DNA of 64,000 nucleotides from Candidatus Faecalibacterium gallistercoris (GTDB taxonomy: Bacteria > Bacillota > Clostridia > Oscillospirales > Ruminococcaceae), in contig DXBJ01000008.1 in NCBI GenBank assembly GCA_019116585.1, positions 56,220 through 120,219 on the forward strand, read 5' to 3'. The notes under the pieces were generated by a model. The model did no database searches. It was not told the origin of the DNA and worked only from the letters and a program-made list of their open reading frames with translations. A program made the position numbers and the translations under genes. Positions within the stretch are counted from its first letter, which is position 1; each line of letters starts with the position of its first letter. Shown here piece by piece: positions 21,906 through 32,308 of this stretch.

Positions 21906-23206
21906 TAGCTGCTGAGGGCCGCCAGTCGGATGCCCGTCTGCCGGGCGGCCGCCGCCAGAGCCGTGTCCGGCGGGATATTCGTCCCCCGCAGCCGGAGCAG
22001 CAGGTGCAGCCCGGTGTGCAGCCCCGACAGGGCCGCCGCCGGACCGAAGGCCTCTTCCAGGGCGGCGGCCAGGGCGTTGCGCCGGGCCTTGTAGGCCACC
22101 CGGCTGCGGGCCAGATGCCGGGTGAAGTACCCCTCCCGGATAAAGCGGGCCAGGGTCTGCTGCTCAAAGCGGCCCACCGTGCCGGAGTACAGGCTGTACC
22201 GCCGGCCCCAGGCCGGCAGCAGGTGGGCGGGCAGGACCATATAGGCGATGCGGATACCCGGAGCCAGGCTGCGGGCCACCGTGGACAGATAGATCACCGG
22301 GCCGTCGGCCCCGGCCATCCCCTGCAGGCTGGGCAGCGGGCGGGTATCGAAGCGGAACTCCGAGTCGTAGTCGTCCTCGATGATGTACCGCCGGCCCGGG
22401 CGCTGGGCCGCCCAGCCCAGCAGCTCCGCCCGGCGGGGGGCGGGCATGGTCACCCCGGTGGGGAACTGGTGGCTGGGGGTGACGTAGCAGACCGCCGCAT
22501 CCGACGACGCCAGCGCCGCCACCGACAGCCCGCCCTCGTCCACCGGCGCCAGCCGGCAGGGGCGGCCGCTGTTTTCCAGCACCTGCCGGGCCCGGGGATA
22601 GCCGGGGTTTTCCACCGCTGCCGGACCCGGCAGCAGCGGGGCCAGCAGGCTGAGCAGATGCTCGATGCCCGCCCCCACAATGATCTGTTCCGGCGCGCAG
22701 CGCACCCCGCGGTATTCTTCCAGGTAGCCTGCCAGGGCCTGGCGCAGCTCCATCTCTCCCCGCGGGTCCCCTCGGGCCAGCAGGCCGGGGGAGGTATACA
22801 GCAGCTCTTTTTGCAGCCGTGCCCAGGTCCGCGCCGGAAACAGCCGGGTGTCCACCCCACTGGTGGACAAATCGTACCGCACCGGGGGATCTTCGGCCGG
22901 CGGGGCGGCGGGCAGCGCCGGCGGCGGAGCGTCCTGCCCCGGGGGGGCCGGCCGGGCCGGGTATTCCTGTACATAAAAGCCGCTGCGGGGGCGGCTGGCC
23001 AGATAGCCTTCGGCGGCCAGCATCTGATAGGCCCCGTCCACCGTGTTCACCGAGACGGACAGCGCTTCGGCCAGGCTGCGCCTGCCGGGCATCCGGGCGC
23101 CGGCGGGCAGGGCGCCCGCGCTGATCTCCCGGGCGATGCTGCGGTAGAGCTGTTCGTACAGCGGCACCTGGGACGCCGGGTCCAGCGCGGCGGTCAAATG
23201 GAGCAT
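21752..23206 (-). CDS. MocR/PdxR-type GntR-aminotransferase regulator
   Basis: GntR HTH (PLYEQLYRSIAREISAGALPAGARMPGRRSLAEALSVSVNTV) fused to an aminotransferase domain (YIIEDDYDSEFRFDTRPLPSLQGM). Confidence 0.92.
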   Translation of the reverse strand: MLHLTAALDPASQVPLYEQLYRSIAREISAGALPAGARMPGRRSLAEALSVSVNTVDGAYQMLAAEGYLASRPRSGFYVQEYPARPAPPGQDAPPPALPAAPPAEDPPVRYDLSTSGVDTRLFPARTWARLQKELLYTSPGLLARGDPRGEMELRQALAGYLEEYRGVRCAPEQIIVGAGIEHLLSLLAPLLPGPAAVENPGYPRARQVLENSGRPCRLAPVDEGGLSVAALASSDAAVCYVTPSHQFPTGVTMPAPRRAELLGWAAQRPGRRYIIEDDYDSEFRFDTRPLPSLQGMAGADGPVIYLSTVARSLAPGIRIAYMVLPAHLLPAWGRRYSLYSGTVGRFEQQTLARFIREGYFTRHLARSRVAYKARRNALAAALEEAFGPAAALSGLHTGLHLLLRLRGTNIPPDTALAAAARQTGIRLAALSSYYMDGPAGCPPGTLVLGYGALDDALCVPLAGALSATLKKACTAGPASSPST

Positions 23207-23354
23207 GGCTCTCCCTCCTTTTTAAATTGGCCCCATAAAAAAGTTGCATTCTGGGTATTTTCATGGCACCAGTTTTCGCTATAATAGGAGCATACCCGCC
23301 CGGGCCGTCTGTGTCAAGGGGGCGGGCAGAATTTGTCAAACTGGAGGGATCGCC

Positions 23355-24038
23355 ATGTCATCCACTGCCATGTGGCTGCTGCTGGCCGTCGTGGTCGTTG
23401 TTATCCTGTTCGCCAGTGTGCTGTACAAGCGCACCTTCACCCCCCATGAGCTGGCGCTGACCGGCGTCATGGCGGCCTTGAGCTTTGCGGCCTACCTGTT
23501 TTTCCGGGTGCCCTTTTACGACGGGTCGTCGTTCCATCTGGGCAACACCTTCACCGCCCTGGCCGCCCTGCTGATGGACGGCGTCTCGGGAGGGCTGGCC
23601 GGCGCCATCGGGCTGGCCCTGGCCGACATCCTGGCCGGCGACCCGGGCTACGCCATCACCACCTTCGTGCTCAAGTTCATCATCGGCGTGGTCTGCGGGC
23701 TGACGGCCCACCGGCTGTGCCGGATCGACACCGCAGACCCTGCCCGCCGCCTGCCTTATGTGCTGCGGGTGACGGTGTCGGCGGGGTCGGGCCTGCTGGT
23801 CAACGTCATCACCGACCCGCTGCTGGGCTATTTCCGCAACGTTTACATTTTCGGGCAGGACTACTCGGTGGCCCAGGCCCTGGCCGGCGTGGCCGGCGGG
23901 GTCACCCTGGTGAACAGCCTGGTCTCCACCGCCTGCGCGGTGCTGCTGTACCTGGCCGTCCGCCCCGCCCTGGACCGGGCGGGCCTGCTGCCCCGGCACA
24001 CCCCCAAGGGCGGCCTGCACCAGGCCAAAAAGGCATAA
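23355..24038 (+). CDS. ECF transporter S component (probable vitamin B6/PdxU-like)
   Basis: Multi-TM protein with the ALTGVMAALSFAAYLFFRVPF / HLGNTFTALAALLMDG pattern, divergent from the PdxR-like gene. Confidence 0.75.
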   Translation: MSSTAMWLLLAVVVVVILFASVLYKRTFTPHELALTGVMAALSFAAYLFFRVPFYDGSSFHLGNTFTALAALLMDGVSGGLAGAIGLALADILAGDPGYAITTFVLKFIIGVVCGLTAHRLCRIDTADPARRLPYVLRVTVSAGSGLLVNVITDPLLGYFRNVYIFGQDYSVAQALAGVAGGVTLVNSLVSTACAVLLYLAVRPALDRAGLLPRHTPKGGLHQAKKA

Positions 24039-24122
24039 GCCGCCTTGCCCCCGCATACCCATAACAGGAGCCATACCGCCGTGGTGTGGCTCCTGTTTTT
24101 GTGTGTCAGGGAGGTGCGGGGC

Positions 24123-25514
24123 ATGATGCAACTGCTGGCTGTGATCAACGGGGCGGTATGGGGGCCGCTGGGGGTGGGGCTGCTGGCCGCGGCGGGGCTG
24201 TGGATGACGGTGCGGACCGGCTGGTTCCAGCTGCGGCGCCTGCCCCTGTGGCTGGGGCAGACCCTGGGGGCCATCCTGCGCCGCAGCCCCGACCTGTCCC
24301 GGGAGGATGCGGGGAGCATCAGCCCCCTGCAAAGCCTGTGCACCGCCCTGGGGGCCACCATCGGCACCGGCAGCATCGTGGGGGTGGGCGCGGCCCTGAT
24401 CGGCGGGGGGCCGGGCGCCATTTTCTGGATGTGGGTGATGGCCTTTTTCGGGATGATGACCGCCTACGCCGAGAACCTGCTGGGCCTGCGGTACCGGCGG
24501 TTTTGGGGCGGCGCCTGGCACGGCGGGCCCATGTACTATCTTTCGGCGGGGGTGGGGGCCCTGCCCCATGGCCGCCGGGCCGGGCGGGCGCTGGCGGGCA
24601 GCTTTGCTGTGCTGTGCGTGCTGGCCTCTTTCGGCATCGGCAACCTGAGCCAGGTGAACGCCATTGCCGCCAGCCTGGAAGGGGCCTTCGGCCTGCCGCC
24701 CCTCCTGACGGGGGCGGGGCTGGCCCTCCTCACCGGGCTGGTCCTGCTGCGGGGGATGAAAGGGGTCGCCTCTGCCGCCGGCAAGCTGGTCCCCTTTATG
24801 GCGGTGTTCTACCTGGCCGGGGCGGCCCTGGTCATCCTGACCCACGCGGCGGCCCTGCCGGCGGCTTTGGAGGCCATCTTCCGGGGCGCCCTGGGGCTGC
24901 GGGCCGCCGGGGGCGGCATCGTGGGCTACGGCACCGCGGCGGCGGTGCAGTGGGGGTTCATGCGGGGCAGCTTTTCCAGCGAGGCGGGGCTGGGGTCCTC
25001 GGCCATCGCCAGCGGCCCGGCCTCCACCGGCGAGCCCGCCCGCCAGGGGATGTGGGGCATCTTCCAGGTGTTCGTCTCCACCTTCCTGGTCTGCACCATG
25101 ACCGCCCTGGCCATGCTCACCGCCGGCCTGGTGGACCTGGACACCGGCCGGATGCTCTCCCCTTCCCCTGCGCCCGGGCTGGCGGGCGAAGCCTTTTCCT
25201 CCGCTCTGGGGGGACTGGGGCCCGGGTTTGTGGCGGGGGCAGTGCTGCTGTTTGCCTGGTCGTCGGTGCTGGGCTGGAGCCAGTACGGCGCCGAATGCTG
25301 GGGCTACCTCTTTGGCCCGGGGACGGTGTGGGCCTACCGGCTGGCTTTTCTGGCCCTGATCCTGGCCGGGGCCACGGCGGATTTCACCGCCGCCTGGGCC
25401 TTGTCCGACACCTTCAACGGCCTGATGATGCTGCCCAACCTCATCGGCCTGTTCGCCCTTTCGGGCGAGGTGGCGGAGGAGACCCGCGCCTTCCTCCGCC
25501 GCCAGAAGCCGTAG
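24123..25514 (+). CDS. Sodium:alanine symporter family (AGCS) transporter
   Basis: SPLQSLCTALGATIGTGSIVGVGAALIGGGPGAIFWMW and RGSFSSEAGLGSSAIA motifs. Confidence 0.93.
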   Translation: MMQLLAVINGAVWGPLGVGLLAAAGLWMTVRTGWFQLRRLPLWLGQTLGAILRRSPDLSREDAGSISPLQSLCTALGATIGTGSIVGVGAALIGGGPGAIFWMWVMAFFGMMTAYAENLLGLRYRRFWGGAWHGGPMYYLSAGVGALPHGRRAGRALAGSFAVLCVLASFGIGNLSQVNAIAASLEGAFGLPPLLTGAGLALLTGLVLLRGMKGVASAAGKLVPFMAVFYLAGAALVILTHAAALPAALEAIFRGALGLRAAGGGIVGYGTAAAVQWGFMRGSFSSEAGLGSSAIASGPASTGEPARQGMWGIFQVFVSTFLVCTMTALAMLTAGLVDLDTGRMLSPSPAPGLAGEAFSSALGGLGPGFVAGAVLLFAWSSVLGWSQYGAECWGYLFGPGTVWAYRLAFLALILAGATADFTAAWALSDTFNGLMMLPNLIGLFALSGEVAEETRAFLRRQKP

Positions 25515-25633
25515 AAACAAAAAGGCTCCCCCACTCGCCTTTTGCAGATGAGGGAGCAGTTTATTTCTTTTGCTTCCCCCCAACGGGGGGACCGGCGCAG
25601 CGCGTCGGCAGGGGGGCAGAGAAAAGTCTTTTG

Positions 25634-25657
25634 GTTACTTTTCTTCAGAAAAGTAAC
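25634..25657 (-). repeat. Hairpin-containing intergenic repeat, copy 1
   Basis: GTTACTTTTCTGAAGAAAAGTAAC immediately after the SDR stop; matching element at 37365-37388. Confidence 0.7.
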
Positions 25658-26467
25658 TTACTGGGGCTGCTTGCCGATATAGGCCAGGATGCCGCCGTCC
25701 ACATACAGGATGTGGCCGTTGACAAAGTCGGAAGCCTCGGAGGCCAGGAAGACGGCGGGGCCGCCCAGGTCCTCGGCGTTGCCCCAGCGGCCGGCCGGGG
25801 TCTTGGAGACGATGAACTGGTCGAAGGGATGACGGCTGCCGTCGGGCTGGCGCTCACGCAGGGGCGCGGTCTGCGGGGTGGCGATATAGCCGGGGCCGAT
25901 GCCGTTGCACTGGATGTTGTACTCGCCGTACTCGGAGGCGATGTTCTTGGTCAGCATCTTCAGGCCGCCCTTGGCTGCGGCGTAGGCCGACACGGTCTCG
26001 CGGCCCAGCTCGCTCATCATGGAGCAGATGTTGATGATCTTGCCGCCGCCCTGCTGGATCATGTCGGGGATGACCGCCTTGGAGACGATGAAGGGGGCGT
26101 TCAGGTCCACGTCGATGACCTGGCGGAACTGGGCTGCGGTCATCTCGCACATGGGGATGCGCTTGATGATGCCGGCGTTGTTGACCAGGATGTTGATGTG
26201 GCCCACTTCCTCGGTGACCTGCTTGATGAAGGCGTTGACGGCGTCCTCGTCGGTGACGTCGCAGACATAGCCGTGGGCGTCGATGCCGGCCTCTTTGTAG
26301 GCGGCCAGGCCCTTGTCCACCAGCTCCTGCTTGATGTCGTTGAAGACGATGGTGGCGCCGCAGTTTGCCATGGCGGTGGCGATGGCAAAGCCGATGCCGT
26401 AAGAAGCGCCGGTGATCAGGGCGATCTTGCCGGTCAGATCAAAGGATTTTGCAGTACAGACAGACAT
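25658..26467 (-). CDS. SDR-family oxidoreductase (gluconate 5-dehydrogenase/KduD-like), paralog 1
   Basis: LITGASYGIGFAIA Rossmann motif, NNAG, YAAAKGG catalytic motif. Confidence 0.88.
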   Translation of the reverse strand: MSVCTAKSFDLTGKIALITGASYGIGFAIATAMANCGATIVFNDIKQELVDKGLAAYKEAGIDAHGYVCDVTDEDAVNAFIKQVTEEVGHINILVNNAGIIKRIPMCEMTAAQFRQVIDVDLNAPFIVSKAVIPDMIQQGGGKIINICSMMSELGRETVSAYAAAKGGLKMLTKNIASEYGEYNIQCNGIGPGYIATPQTAPLRERQPDGSRHPFDQFIVSKTPAGRWGNAEDLGGPAVFLASEASDFVNGHILYVDGGILAYIGKQPQ

Positions 26468-26788
26468 TGTTTGTATACCTCCTGTCACAGCGCAGCCAGG
26501 CTGCGCCGTTTGCTCTGCGGCGCAGGGGATGCGCCGCCCGTTGATTTAATGATACCGCCCGGCCGCCCCGATGTCAAGGTTTGCGGGGCCTCTTGTATCC
26601 CAAGTGCATAATCTGCTATAAAAAAAGCAAAATCCGCCGATCCCGGCCGCCCCCGCCGGCCCGCGCCGGGGCGCAAAAAGCCCCGCGCTGCGGCAAAGCA
26701 AACACAGCGCGGGGCGGGGATAGCAGGTGCCGGGCCTATCCCTCCCTGCCCGGGCGGGCAGAGCGGGGATCAACCACCGGACGTATGG

Positions 26789-28375
26789 TCAGCGTGCGGA
26801 AACGTACTTGTGCAGGGTCTTGCGGACGGCGCCGGGGCCGGCGTACAGCTCGGCCACCATGGCCTCGATCTTCTCGCCCAGGCCCGCCTCGTACAGATCG
26901 ACGCCAAAGACGTCCTTGCGGGTGTAGAGGGCCTTCAGGCAGCTGAAGTCCTGGGGGCCTTCCTTGACTTCCAGGGGAGCCACGATGGCGCTCAGCTCGG
27001 CCAGCAGCGGATCGGGAGAGGGCTCGAACGCCTTGCCCTCGTCGTCGATGCCCTTGATGTAGCGGGCGTAGCCGGCCAGCACCAGGGGGATCAGGACCAG
27101 GTTGTCCATATCCAGGCCGCGCTCTTTATAGGCCTTGATGGTCTCGCCAAAGCGGATGGACAGCTTCTGGGAGGTATCGGTGGCGATGCGCTGGGGCGCG
27201 TCCGGCATGAAGGGGTTGGGCAGGCGGCGGTTGAGCACCGCGCCGATGAAGTCGGCGGGCTTCAGGACGCCGGGGTCCACCACCACGGGCATGGCCTCGA
27301 TGTAGCCCATCTTGGTGATCAGGCCGCGGATGTCCTCGTCGGCCATTTCGGCGCTGATGAGGGTGTAGCCCAGCAGGCAGCCATAGATGGACATGGCGGT
27401 GTGCAGCGGGTTGAGGCAGGTGCAGACCTTCATCTTCTCGACCTTGTCCACCGTCTCGCGGTCGGCGTACATGACGCCGCCCAGCTCCAGCGGGGGCCGG
27501 CCGTTGGTGTACTTGTCCTCGATGACCAGGTACTCGGTCTCCTCGGCGTTGACAAAGGGGGCGGTGAAGGTGTGGCGGTCGGTGACGATGGTGTAGTTGT
27601 CCTCGAAGCCGTCCTCTTCCAGCATCTTCTGGACCTTGGCGTCGGGGCGCGGGGTGATCTTGTCGATCATGCTCCAGGGATAGGAGACCTTGCTCTCATC
27701 CTTGACGTAGTCCACAAAGCCGGCGGGGACGATGCCCATCTCGGCCCACTTTTCGGCGTAGGCAAAGACGCCGGCCTTGACCTTGTCGCCGTTGTGGGAG
27801 CAGTTGTCCATGCTCTGCAGGGTCAGGGGCAGGGCGCCTGCCTTGTAGCGCTCGTAGAGCAGGGCGGTGACCTTGCCCATGGCGAACTGTGCGCCCATGC
27901 CGCGCTCCAGGTCGGCGGGGTTGAAACCATAGCCCTTTTCGGTGATGGTGAAGGAGACCATCTGGAGGCTGGGCTTCTGGAAGATCTCGACCAGGCGGGC
28001 CCAGTCGTCGGTGAACTGGGGGTCGGCCTTGAGGCTCTCGGTGACCGAGGCGATGACCTTCTTCTCGATGGTGCCGGTGGACTGCAGGCAGACCAGCAGG
28101 CTCAGGTTGTCGTAGGGGCGGTAAGCCTTGTCGATGATCTCGTAGTCAAAGCTCTCGGCCACGATCACGCCGCGGTCGTACTTGCCCGAATCCAGCACCT
28201 GCTGCAGGATAGCCGCCGGGAAGGCGCGGAAGATGTTGCCCGCACCAAAGTGGACCCAGGTGGGCTCGGCCGCGGTCTTGGCCTTGACGGCTTCGCGGTC
28301 GAACTTGGGCAGCTGGTAGCCTTTCTCCGCCCAGACGGGGCTGATCGGGCCGTGTTCAATGTCAGTCAGTTTCAT
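26789..28375 (-). CDS. uxuB: Mannitol dehydrogenase-family oxidoreductase (fructuronate reductase-like)
   Basis: WVHFGAGNIFRAF N-terminus, KDNCSHNGDK-like motif, adjacent to uxuA. Confidence 0.8.
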   Translation of the reverse strand: MKLTDIEHGPISPVWAEKGYQLPKFDREAVKAKTAAEPTWVHFGAGNIFRAFPAAILQQVLDSGKYDRGVIVAESFDYEIIDKAYRPYDNLSLLVCLQSTGTIEKKVIASVTESLKADPQFTDDWARLVEIFQKPSLQMVSFTITEKGYGFNPADLERGMGAQFAMGKVTALLYERYKAGALPLTLQSMDNCSHNGDKVKAGVFAYAEKWAEMGIVPAGFVDYVKDESKVSYPWSMIDKITPRPDAKVQKMLEEDGFEDNYTIVTDRHTFTAPFVNAEETEYLVIEDKYTNGRPPLELGGVMYADRETVDKVEKMKVCTCLNPLHTAMSIYGCLLGYTLISAEMADEDIRGLITKMGYIEAMPVVVDPGVLKPADFIGAVLNRRLPNPFMPDAPQRIATDTSQKLSIRFGETIKAYKERGLDMDNLVLIPLVLAGYARYIKGIDDEGKAFEPSPDPLLAELSAIVAPLEVKEGPQDFSCLKALYTRKDVFGVDLYEAGLGEKIEAMVAELYAGPGAVRKTLHKYVSAR

Positions 28376-28414
28376 GTGGAAATACGCTCCCTTTCCTCTT
28401 TGTGCAGACGGCGC

Positions 28415-29509
28415 TTACTTCTTTTCAGCGTCCAGCTTGTCCAGCATGTCCCAGATGCCCCACATATACATGATGCCCAGGGCGCGGTCGTACAGGCCAT
28501 AGCCGGGCCGGACGGTGCCGGGGCCCTCGCCCCACAGGTGACGGCCGTGGTCGGGGCGGATGTAGCCCTCGTAGTGGCAGTCGTGGTAGGCCTTGAGGAT
28601 GTCCAGGATGTGGGTGTCGCCGTCGCAGTCCCGATGGCTGGCCTCCGAGAAGTCGCCGTTGGGGAAGTGCTTGACGTTGCGGATGTGGGCAAAGGCGATG
28701 CGGTCGCAGTGCTTGTAGATGATGTCGGCCACGTTGTTGTTGGGGTCGGCGTTCAGGCTGCCGGAGCACAGGGTCAGGCAGTTGTAGGGGTCGTCCACCA
28801 TGGACAGGAAGCGGTCGATGTTCTCGGCGCTGGTCAGCAGGCGGGGCAGGCCGAAGATGTCCCAGGGGGGATCGTCCATATGGATGGCCATCTTGATGTC
28901 GCACTCATGGCACACCGGCATCAGGGCCTCCAGGAAGTACTTCAGGTTCTCCCACAGTTTTTCCTTGGTGACGGGGGCGTAGGCCTTGAACAGCTCGTCG
29001 AGCTTGGCCATGCGCTCAGGCTCCCAGCCGGGGAAGGTCATGTTGTACTTCTCGGTGAAGCTCATGATGTACTCGGCCATGGCCTTGTAGTCGCTCTGGA
29101 TCATGTCCTTCTGGTAGTAGAGGGCGGTGGAACCGTCCCCCACCGGGTGGAACAGGTCGGTGCGGGTCCAGTCAAAGATGGGCATGAAGTTGTAGCAGAT
29201 GACCTTCACGCCGAACTTGGACAGGTTGCGGATGGTCTGGATGTAGTTGGCGATGTACTGGTCGCGGGTGGGCAGGCCGATCTTGATGTCGTCGTGGACG
29301 TTGACCGACTCGACCACGTCCATGTTGAAGCCGTACGGCTCGAGCTGCTTTTGGACCTCGGCGATCTCATCGACCTCCCAGATCTCGCCGGGCATCTTGC
29401 TGTGCAGGGCCCAGACGATGCTGGTGACGCCGGGGATCTGCTTGATGTCGGACAGCGTGATCTTGTCGTTGCCCTCGCCATACCAGCGGAAACCCATTTG
29501 CATTGGCAT
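28415..29509 (-). CDS. uxuA: Mannonate dehydratase
   Basis: MQMGFRWYGEGNDKITLSDIKQIPGVTSIVWAL and MAIHMDDPPWDIFGLPRL, DHGRHLWGE motifs. Confidence 0.95.
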   Translation of the reverse strand: MPMQMGFRWYGEGNDKITLSDIKQIPGVTSIVWALHSKMPGEIWEVDEIAEVQKQLEPYGFNMDVVESVNVHDDIKIGLPTRDQYIANYIQTIRNLSKFGVKVICYNFMPIFDWTRTDLFHPVGDGSTALYYQKDMIQSDYKAMAEYIMSFTEKYNMTFPGWEPERMAKLDELFKAYAPVTKEKLWENLKYFLEALMPVCHECDIKMAIHMDDPPWDIFGLPRLLTSAENIDRFLSMVDDPYNCLTLCSGSLNADPNNNVADIIYKHCDRIAFAHIRNVKHFPNGDFSEASHRDCDGDTHILDILKAYHDCHYEGYIRPDHGRHLWGEGPGTVRPGYGLYDRALGIMYMWGIWDMLDKLDAEKK

Positions 29510-29756
29510 AGTCTTTCTCTCCTTTGTGCTGAATTTGCGCAGCCGCCCCGCGCCGGGCACAGAACGGCATCTTGTTACATTCCATTCTAGTATATCAATC
29601 CAGATTTGGCAAGTGGTAATCTATCCATTCTTTTGGGTTGTTTTTTGTGGATTGTACCTAAACAAGAAAAACCGTGAGAAAAATTTACAGTTTCTCACGG
29701 TTGATTTTTCTATTTTGACCAGAATTTTCAAAATCGGTGCAGAACTTTCTCTGCCC

Positions 29757-30434
29757 TCAGCCTTCGATAAAATAGTCCGGATGCACCTTGCGGGCCGCCT
29801 CCACCGACACTTTGTAGCGGGTCAGATGCTCCCGGAGGGCCCGCTCCAGGGCGTCGGGGTCGCCGGCCTCCAGGGCGTCCACGATCTTGCCATGCTGGCC
29901 GGGCACCGAGAAGTTCTCTTCCAGCATCAGGCTGAACAGGCGCAGCCGCTCGATGTGCTTGAAGGTGGACAGCATATGGTCGAAGTGCTCTTCCATGCCG
30001 CAGAACTCGAAGGCCAGCCGGTGGAACCGGTTATCGATCTCCAGCATATGGCTGGTCTTGAGGGGGGTGTTGGGGGCGGCGCCCGCCGCCTGGTACTCCT
30101 GGATGTTGGCGCGGTAGGCTGCCAGATGCTCGGGCCTGCAGTGCTTGCAGACATGGGTGAGCATCTCCTTTTCCAGGGTGAAGCGGGCGAACTGCTCCAG
30201 CCGCATCAGTTTCAGGTCCATAGGGGCGACGTAGGTGCCGCTCTGGGGTTTGATGGTGACCATGTGGGCGATGTTCAGCATGATGAGGGCTTCCCGCACG
30301 GGGGTGCGGCTGATCCCCATCTCTTCGGCCAGCTGGCGGTCGTTGAGAGGGTCGCCAGGCTTGAGCTCCATCGTGACGATCCGGCCCCAAAGGGTCTGGT
30401 ACGCCGCCTCACGCGCGCTTGCAGGTGCTGCCAT
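29757..30434 (-). CDS. GntR-family (FadR/FCD) regulator, likely hexuronate regulator
   Basis: PGDPLNDRQLAEEMGISRTPVREALIML HTH and FCD-type C-terminus; located in the uronate cluster. Confidence 0.88.
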   Translation of the reverse strand: MAAPASAREAAYQTLWGRIVTMELKPGDPLNDRQLAEEMGISRTPVREALIMLNIAHMVTIKPQSGTYVAPMDLKLMRLEQFARFTLEKEMLTHVCKHCRPEHLAAYRANIQEYQAAGAAPNTPLKTSHMLEIDNRFHRLAFEFCGMEEHFDHMLSTFKHIERLRLFSLMLEENFSVPGQHGKIVDALEAGDPDALERALREHLTRYKVSVEAARKVHPDYFIEG

Positions 30435-30572
30435 ACGGCGTGTCTCCTTTCTGTCCGTCCTGTGCTACAGGGGGTTTGTTTCCTCTACCATTGTAAGCTG
30501 ATATTCCAGCCGCGTCAATGGGCCATTTGTTCAAATTTTATCAATTATTTTCTACACTTCGGGCACCCGGGC

Positions 30573-31214
30573 TCACCGGCCGGCCGGGGCGGCGGTTTTG
30601 CGGCCGTACAGGGGCCAGTACCACACCGCCACCAGCGCCAGCCCGCAGGCCACGTCGATGATCGAGTGCTGTTTGGTGAACACGGTGGACGCGCAGATCA
30701 GCCCGGCCCAGCCGAAGGCCAGCACCTTGAGCCAGGGCCTGCCCTGGGCCAGTTTGCTCTTGGCAAAGGCCAGGGCCATGCAGCCCGAGCTCTGGCAGTG
30801 GATGGAGGGGCAGACGTTGTTGGAGGCGTCGGCCTTCCAGATCAGCTGCATGAGGTCCATGGCGATGTTGTCCCGGCCCACCTGGGCGGCGGTGGGCCGC
30901 AGGTCCACCCCGTTGGGCAGGATCATGTACAGGATCAAACAGAAGGTCATCCCCGAGAACATCATCAGGCAGAGCTTGTCATAGGACTTGGGGTCGTGCC
31001 ACCACAGCAGCCCCGTCACCCCCGCCAGCAGGAAAAACCAGCTGCAGTACGGGAAGATGAACCACTCGTTGAAGGGGATCAGGTCGTCCAGGGGGCTGTG
31101 GATGATATAGGTGGGGTCGGTGATGGTCCAGTCCAGCGCGAAAAACCAGACCAGATAGATCACCCAATAGAGCTGGAACCACAGATGGGGCCGGCTCTTC
31201 AGGATCTGGATCAT
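30573..31214 (-). CDS. PAP2-family phosphatase/phosphotransferase
   Basis: CPSIHCQSS and HSIIDVACG motifs in a multi-TM protein. Confidence 0.75.
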   Translation of the reverse strand: MIQILKSRPHLWFQLYWVIYLVWFFALDWTITDPTYIIHSPLDDLIPFNEWFIFPYCSWFFLLAGVTGLLWWHDPKSYDKLCLMMFSGMTFCLILYMILPNGVDLRPTAAQVGRDNIAMDLMQLIWKADASNNVCPSIHCQSSGCMALAFAKSKLAQGRPWLKVLAFGWAGLICASTVFTKQHSIIDVACGLALVAVWYWPLYGRKTAAPAGR

Positions 31215-31465
31215 AGAAAGGCTCCTTATTTTTTACCATCTTTTTTCCATTTATTTACCGTCGGGCCCGGCGGGGGCTTTCCCCTCCCGGGCCTTGCTAT
31301 TGTATCATATCCTGCGCCCTTGCGCAAACGGATAGAGTACAGTAAAATAAAGGGGAGCCCTGCTCTCCCGCGCCTGCGCGCCAGGCGCGCGGCCTGCCAA
31401 AACCGGAGCGCCCCTCCGGGCTGCCGCCGGGGCCGGTTTGATGATACTTGACAGTTTGAGGTTTT

Positions 31466-32308
31466 GTGATGTATACTTCACCCATTCGTCTCATTGCGGT
31501 GGATCTGGACGGCACCGTCCTCAACGACCGCAAACAGCTCACCCCCCGCACCGCCGCGGCCCTCACCGAGGCCGCCGCCCGCGGGGTGGAGATCGTACCC
31601 GCCACTGGGCGCACCGCCGCCGGCCTGCCGGCCGACCTGCTGGCCCTGCCGGGGGTCCACTACGCCATCACCTCCAACGGCGCCCGGATGATGGACCTGG
31701 CCTCCGGCCAGGCCGTGCGGGAGCTGTACCTCCCGCGGGAGACGGCCCTGGCCGCCTTCGACGTCCTGGCCCGCTACGACTGCATGGCCGACCTGTTCCA
31801 GGACGGCAAAGGCTATACCACCGCGGCCAACCGGGCCGCGGCCTACCGCTTTGTGCCCGACAACCTGCGGGATTACGTCCTGAACACCCGCACCATCCTG
31901 CCCGACCTGCGGGCCTTCATCGCGTCCCAGGAGCGGGGCATCGAAAAGCTGACCATCTTCTTTCTGGACGAAGCCGAGCGCCAGCGGGCCTGGGCCGAAG
32001 TGGCGGCCCTGGGGGTGGACGTGGTGTCCAGCCTGCCCCTGAACATGGAGATCAACGCCGCCGGCGTGAACAAGGGCGCGGGGCTGCTGGCCCTGGCCGA
32101 ACAGCTGGGCCTGCCCGCCAGCGCCCTGATGGCCTGCGGGGACGGCGGCAACGACACCGCCATGGTGGCCGCCGCCGGGCTGGGCGTGGCCATGGCCAAC
32201 GCCTTCCCGGAAGTGAAGGCCGCCGCACGCTATGTCACCGCCTCCAACAACGAGGACGGGGTGGCCCGGGCGGTGGAAACATTTGTGCTGGGCAAGGAGG
32301 CACTATGA
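31466..32308 (+). CDS. Cof-type HAD-IIB phosphatase (tandem copy 1)
   Basis: LIAVDLDGTVLNDRKQ and CGDGGNDTAMVAAAGLGVAMANA motifs. Confidence 0.9.
   Translation: MMYTSPIRLIAVDLDGTVLNDRKQLTPRTAAALTEAAARGVEIVPATGRTAAGLPADLLALPGVHYAITSNGARMMDLASGQAVRELYLPRETALAAFDVLARYDCMADLFQDGKGYTTAANRAAAYRFVPDNLRDYVLNTRTILPDLRAFIASQERGIEKLTIFFLDEAERQRAWAEVAALGVDVVSSLPLNMEINAAGVNKGAGLLALAEQLGLPASALMACGDGGNDTAMVAAAGLGVAMANAFPEVKAAARYVTASNNEDGVARAVETFVLGKEAL

Noticed and set aside
23358-25583. 741-aa minus-strand ORF rich in G, Q, P and H
   Set aside because: Antisense shadow of the ECF S-component and AGCS transporter genes; no recognisable domain.
24086-26611. 841-aa plus-strand ORF
   Set aside because: Out-of-frame or antisense readthrough across the AGCS transporter and SDR genes; low-complexity translation.
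26810-29590. 926-aa plus-strand ORF opposite uxuA/uxuB
   Set aside because: Antisense shadow rich in V, G, D, H and Q; the minus-strand genes are unambiguous.
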